Assembly (NCBI GenBank): GCA_020637515.1
Contig: JACKKG010000001.1
Span: forward strand, 1,084,501 to 1,148,500
Origin: Rhodobacter sp.
GTDB taxonomy: Bacteria; Pseudomonadota; Alphaproteobacteria; Rhodobacterales; Rhodobacteraceae
DNA length: 64,000 nucleotides
Reading direction: 5' to 3'
Shown here: piece after piece, positions 60,723 to 64,000 of the stretch
How the letters are laid out: each line of letters opens with the position of its first letter
Numbering within the stretch: position 1 is the stretch's first letter
Translations under genes and position numbers: made by a program
Notes under the pieces: model-generated
What the model was told of the DNA's origin: nothing
Databases searched by the model: none
The model's input: only the letters and a program-made list of their open reading frames with translations

Positions 60723-63079
60723 CGGCGCTGGACCGCAAGCTGTTGCGCGACCTCAGGCGGATCTGGGCGCAGACACTGGCCATCGCGCTGGTGCTTGCGT
60801 GCGGCATCATGATGCTGGTGGGGATGCAGATGACCCAGTCCAGCCTGCGCGGGACGCAGGCGGCCTATTACGAACGTCACCGCTTTGCCGACGTGTTCGC
60901 CGCGATGACCCGCGCGCCCCGCGCCGTCGTCGCGCAGGCACAGCAGATCGACGGCGTCGCCCAGGCCGAGGGGCGCATCGGCTTTCAGGCCGTTCTGGAC
61001 GTGGACGGGCTGGCCGAACCGGCGACCGGGCGCGTCGTCTCGCTGCCCGCCGGCGGCAATGCGCTGAACGTGCCGCTACTGCGCCGGGGCCGCCTGCCCG
61101 ATCCCGACCACCCCGCCGAGGTCGCCCTGAACGAGCCCTTTGCCGAGGCCAACAACCTGCTGCCCGGCACCCGGTTTCGCGCCGTTCTGAACGGACGCCT
61201 GCGGGACCTGACGGTGACCGGCTGGGTCCTGTCGCCCGAGTTCGTCTATACCATCGCGCCCGGCGCGATGATGCCCGACGACCGGCGCTATGGGTTGATC
61301 TGGATGACCGAATCCGCCGCCGAGGCGGCGATGGACATGGGTGGAGCCGTGAACGAGATCGCGCTCGGCCTGACGCGCGGCGCCGACGCGCGCGCGGTGA
61401 TCGCGGCGCTGGACCGGCTGCTGGCGCCCTATGGTGGCACCGGCGCCTATGGCCGCGACCGGCAGATGTCGCACGCCTTTCTCGATGGCGAGATGACGCA
61501 GTTGAGCGTGCTCGCGCGGTTCCTGCCGCCGGTGTTCCTGCTGGTCGCCGCCTTTCTGGTCAACATGGTTCTGGGCCGCCTGATCAAGATGGAGCGCACG
61601 CAGATCGGCCTGCTGAAGGCGATCGGCTATTCCACGCGCCAGATCGCCTGGCACTATCTGAAACTGGCATTGCTGATCGGCGTGATCGGCGTGGCGATGG
61701 GGATCGCCATGGGGCAGTGGATCGGCAGTTCGATGATCGGCATGTATCGCGACTATTTCCGCTTTCCGGTCATCCTGCGCGATCCCGCGACGGGGGTCAT
61801 GGTGCTGGCGGCGGTGCTGGGCATGGCGACGGCACTTGCGGGGGGCTGGCGGGCGGTCATGGCGTCGGTCCGGTTGCCCCCGGCCGAGGCCATGTCGCCC
61901 CCCGCGCCGCCCAATTTCAGCCGGGGCTGGGTGGACCGCGCCGTGGCGGCGCTGCGCGTGCGGCAGACCACCATGATGATCCTGCGCTCGGTCTTGCGCT
62001 GGCCCGGGCGCGCGGCGATCACGCTGTTCGGGGTCATGGCCTCGGTCGCGCTGCTGGTCGCGTCCTATTTCAGCTTCGATTCCGTCACGCTGCTGGCGGA
62101 CACGATGTTCACCCAGTCGAACCGCCAGCAGGTCACGCTGGTGCTGAACCGGGCGCAACCCGAACGCGCAATACTGGACGCTGGCAGCCTGCCCGGCGTG
62201 CGGCTGGCCGAGGGCGGCTTTGCGATGCCCGCGCGGCTGGTGAATGGCCATCGCAGCCGTCTCAGCGGGTTGCAGGCGCATTTTCCCGGGGCGACGCTGG
62301 CCCGCCTGATCGACGATGCGGGGCAGGTCGTCACCTTGCCGGATCAAGGTGTGGTGCTGCCCGAACGTCTGGCCGCCGCGCTGGATTTGCGCGTCGGCGA
62401 CCGCCTGCGGATCGAGATGCTGGCCCCGCCGCGCGAAACGCTGGACCTGCCGGTGGCGGCCGTGATCGCCCAGGGTATGGGGCAAGAGGCGCATATCGCC
62501 GCCGCGCCGCTCTTTGCCGCGATGCGTGTCGCGCCGCAGGTGAACCGCATCGACCTGATGGTCGATAGCAATGCGATGGCCGCGCTGAACGCCCGCATCA
62601 AGGTGACCCCCGCGGTCGCCGGCCTCACCGACTGGGCCGATGTGCGGCGCCAGTTCGACGCCACGCTCAGCCAGAACCTGCTGACGACGATGACAATCCA
62701 GACGCTGGTCGGGCTGATGATCGCGATCGGCGTGGTCTACAACGCCGCCCGCATCCAGGTGTCGGAACGCAGCCACGAACTGGCCAGCCTGCGGGTTCTG
62801 GGGTTCTCGCGCGCCGAGGTCGGCTATGTCCTGGTCGGCGAGGTGATGGCGCTGACCCTGGTCGCGATTCCGGCAGGCTGGGCGCTGGGCTATGCGTTGT
62901 CGGCAGGGCTGGTGTCGGCCATGGCGACCGACCTGATGGCGATCCCCTTCGTCATCACACGGCGCACCTATGCCATGGCCGGGATCGCTGTCTTTGTCGC
63001 CGCCCTTGGGGCAGTGCTGTTGGTGCGCCGCCGGCTGGATCGTGTGGATCTGGCGGTGGCCTTGAAAGCGCGGGAATGA
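60719..63079 (+). CDS. FtsX-family ABC transporter permease
   Basis: A 786-residue protein with two FtsX units. An N-terminal helix (18-40) is followed by a periplasmic domain, three helices (about 265-290, 310-335 and 360-385), then a second single helix (about 432-455), a second periplasmic region and three final helices (about 665-690, 720-750 and 755-775). It couples ATP hydrolysis of the partner ATPase to periplasmic movement and is not a classical substrate channel. Start is GTG at 60719, giving MTALDRKLLRDLRRIWAQTLAIALV. It is longer than MacB, because the ATPase is separate and there are two FtsX halves, like DevC/YbbP-type permeases. Confidence 0.87.
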   Translation: MTALDRKLLRDLRRIWAQTLAIALVLACGIMMLVGMQMTQSSLRGTQAAYYERHRFADVFAAMTRAPRAVVAQAQQIDGVAQAEGRIGFQAVLDVDGLAEPATGRVVSLPAGGNALNVPLLRRGRLPDPDHPAEVALNEPFAEANNLLPGTRFRAVLNGRLRDLTVTGWVLSPEFVYTIAPGAMMPDDRRYGLIWMTESAAEAAMDMGGAVNEIALGLTRGADARAVIAALDRLLAPYGGTGAYGRDRQMSHAFLDGEMTQLSVLARFLPPVFLLVAAFLVNMVLGRLIKMERTQIGLLKAIGYSTRQIAWHYLKLALLIGVIGVAMGIAMGQWIGSSMIGMYRDYFRFPVILRDPATGVMVLAAVLGMATALAGGWRAVMASVRLPPAEAMSPPAPPNFSRGWVDRAVAALRVRQTTMMILRSVLRWPGRAAITLFGVMASVALLVASYFSFDSVTLLADTMFTQSNRQQVTLVLNRAQPERAILDAGSLPGVRLAEGGFAMPARLVNGHRSRLSGLQAHFPGATLARLIDDAGQVVTLPDQGVVLPERLAAALDLRVGDRLRIEMLAPPRETLDLPVAAVIAQGMGQEAHIAAAPLFAAMRVAPQVNRIDLMVDSNAMAALNARIKVTPAVAGLTDWADVRRQFDATLSQNLLTTMTIQTLVGLMIAIGVVYNAARIQVSERSHELASLRVLGFSRAEVGYVLVGEVMALTLVAIPAGWALGYALSAGLVSAMATDLMAIPFVITRRTYAMAGIAVFVAALGAVLLVRRRLDRVDLAVALKARE

Positions 63080-63089
63080 GGAGGGCGGC

Positions 63090-64000
63090 ATGGCCTGGAC
63101 CCGGATATTGACCTTGGGCGCGCTGGGCGCGGCCGTCGTGGGCGCAGCGGTCTGGGCGCTTTGGCCGCAACCCACCGCCGTGGACATGGCGGACGTCGCG
63201 CGGGGGGCGCTGCGCGTCACCGTCTCGGCCGAGGGGATCACGCGCGTGCGCGAACCCTATGCCATCACCGCGCCGATCGCGGGCATGGTTGCGCGGTCAC
63301 CCGTTCAGGTGGGCGACAGGGTGATCGAGGGGCAGACAGTTCTCGCCATCCTCAGCCCGGCGGAACCGGCGCTGATGGACGCCCGCTCACGGGCGCAGGC
63401 CCAGGCCGCGGTGGCCGAGGCCCAGGCCGCCGTCACCCTGTCCGACACGAACCTGCGCCGATCCCTGACCGAACTGGGGCAGGCGCAGACCGCGCTCGAA
63501 CGCGCCCGCGCGCTGGCCGAGGGCGGCACGATCTCGCATCGGTCGCTCGAGGATGCGGAACTGGGGTTCACGCTGGCGTCGCAGGCCCTGGCGGCCTCGC
63601 GGTCCGAACGCGACCTGCGGCAAGCGGCGCTGGAGCGCGCTCAGGCGCAACTGCTGGAACCGGGGGATATCGCGGGCGACGGCGCGCCCTTGCGCGTGCT
63701 GGCGCCGCATTCCGGCGTGGTGCTGGCGGTGACCGACGAAAGCGCGCGCCCGGTTCAGGCGGGGGCGCCGCTGATGTCGCTGGGCGATCTCGGCGACCTC
63801 GACATCGAGACGGACCTTCTGTCCACGGATGCGGTGCGCGTCGCCGTCGGTGCCTCGGCCGAAATCGAACGCTGGGGCGGGGTCGGGGTGCTGCCCGCGG
63901 TGGTGCGGCGGATCGAACCCGCGGCCTTTACCCGCGTGTCGGCCCTGGGGATCGAGGAACAGCGCGTGCGGCTGCGGCTGGATTTCACCGCCCCGCCCGC
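63090..64000 (+). CDS. HlyD-family periplasmic adaptor (partial, runs off right end)
   Basis: An open frame from ATG 63090 to the window end (303 codons). Residues 7-27 form an N-terminal membrane anchor (ILTLGALGAAVVGAAVWAL). A barrel-sandwich half-motif follows (GITRVREPYAITAPIAGMVARSPVQVGDRVIEGQTVLAIL), then an alpha-helical hairpin (about 95-185) and the second lipoyl half (LRVLAPHSGVVLAVTDESARPVQAG). It links the FtsX permease to an outer-membrane channel such as TolC. GAGG lies 6 bases before the ATG. The C-terminus is outside the window. Confidence 0.88.
   Translation, partial: MAWTRILTLGALGAAVVGAAVWALWPQPTAVDMADVARGALRVTVSAEGITRVREPYAITAPIAGMVARSPVQVGDRVIEGQTVLAILSPAEPALMDARSRAQAQAAVAEAQAAVTLSDTNLRRSLTELGQAQTALERARALAEGGTISHRSLEDAELGFTLASQALAASRSERDLRQAALERAQAQLLEPGDIAGDGAPLRVLAPHSGVVLAVTDESARPVQAGAPLMSLGDLGDLDIETDLLSTDAVRVAVGASAEIERWGGVGVLPAVVRRIEPAAFTRVSALGIEEQRVRLRLDFTAPP

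Overview
The window is a high-GC, densely packed bacterial chromosome segment. It is most likely from an alphaproteobacterium of the order Rhodobacterales (Rhodobacteraceae/Paracoccaceae). The evidence is the two tripartite TRAP transporters, the CsgH-type curli locus, the long alphaproteobacterial SerC, the DUF6446-like gene next to glyQ, the glyQ/glyS/ppdK neighbourhood, and many ATGA start-stop overlaps. This assignment is an inference from gene content. No rRNA, prophage or CRISPR array is present. The only RNA gene seen is tRNA-Phe(GAA), with a broken integrase beside its 3' end.

Region by region. 1-6038: the tail of a TRAP transporter operon and a large indolepyruvate ferredoxin oxidoreductase. 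6124-16773: a catabolic regulon with a second TRAP transporter, a quinone oxidoreductase, a COG3618-type amidohydrolase, an FCD-type GntR regulator, and a three-subunit biotin-dependent acyl-CoA carboxylase with an acyl-CoA synthetase. An 18-bp palindrome (AAGATTGTCAACAATCTT) or close variants sits in three promoter regions here. 16787-21820: an NMT1/THI5-type ABC importer with a fused tandem permease, a 5-formyl-THF cyclo-ligase paralogue and an RpiR regulator behind a helically phased operator. 22024-22502: integrase remnant and tRNA-Phe. 22646-26119: DMT transporter, nitronate monooxygenase-like enzyme and HerA-like ATPase.

26229-30119: serine biosynthesis (serB divergent from serC-serA), with a candidate serC leader RNA and a REP-like palindrome pair. 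30610-33306: a formylglycine-generating-enzyme homologue and a curli subunit cluster (two curlins and CsgH) whose spacers each carry 12-bp tandem repeats. 33836-36112: a LysR regulator divergent from a fused gallate-type dioxygenase. 36125-42812: a two-component system and a flavin-based redox module (PepSY protein, His/Asp-rich protein, DUF2271 protein with an ApbE-type flavinylation motif, PepSY-flavodoxin-FNR reductase, ApbE). Two composite operators of identical geometry link it together. 42813-46095: a Pho-box-preceded operon resembling the phosphate-starvation lipid-remodelling module (PlcP and a GT21 glycosyltransferase) extended by a DedA protein and a second glycosyltransferase.

46117-50820: a compact glyQ-DUF6446-fkbM-glyS-thioesterase operon. 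51059-56526: a SPOR/peptidoglycan-binding protease-like protein, a PPDK-family enzyme and a SleB-type cell wall hydrolase. 56641-59912: folB-folP-glmM (folate and cell-wall precursor). 59988-64000: an ATPase, FtsX-type permease and HlyD-type adaptor exporter running off the right end.

The best candidates for undescribed biology are the GntR-controlled carboxylase pathway (6.1-16.8 kb), the folate-paralogue importer (16.8-21.8 kb), and the two-component flavinylation regulon with its paired operators (36-43 kb).
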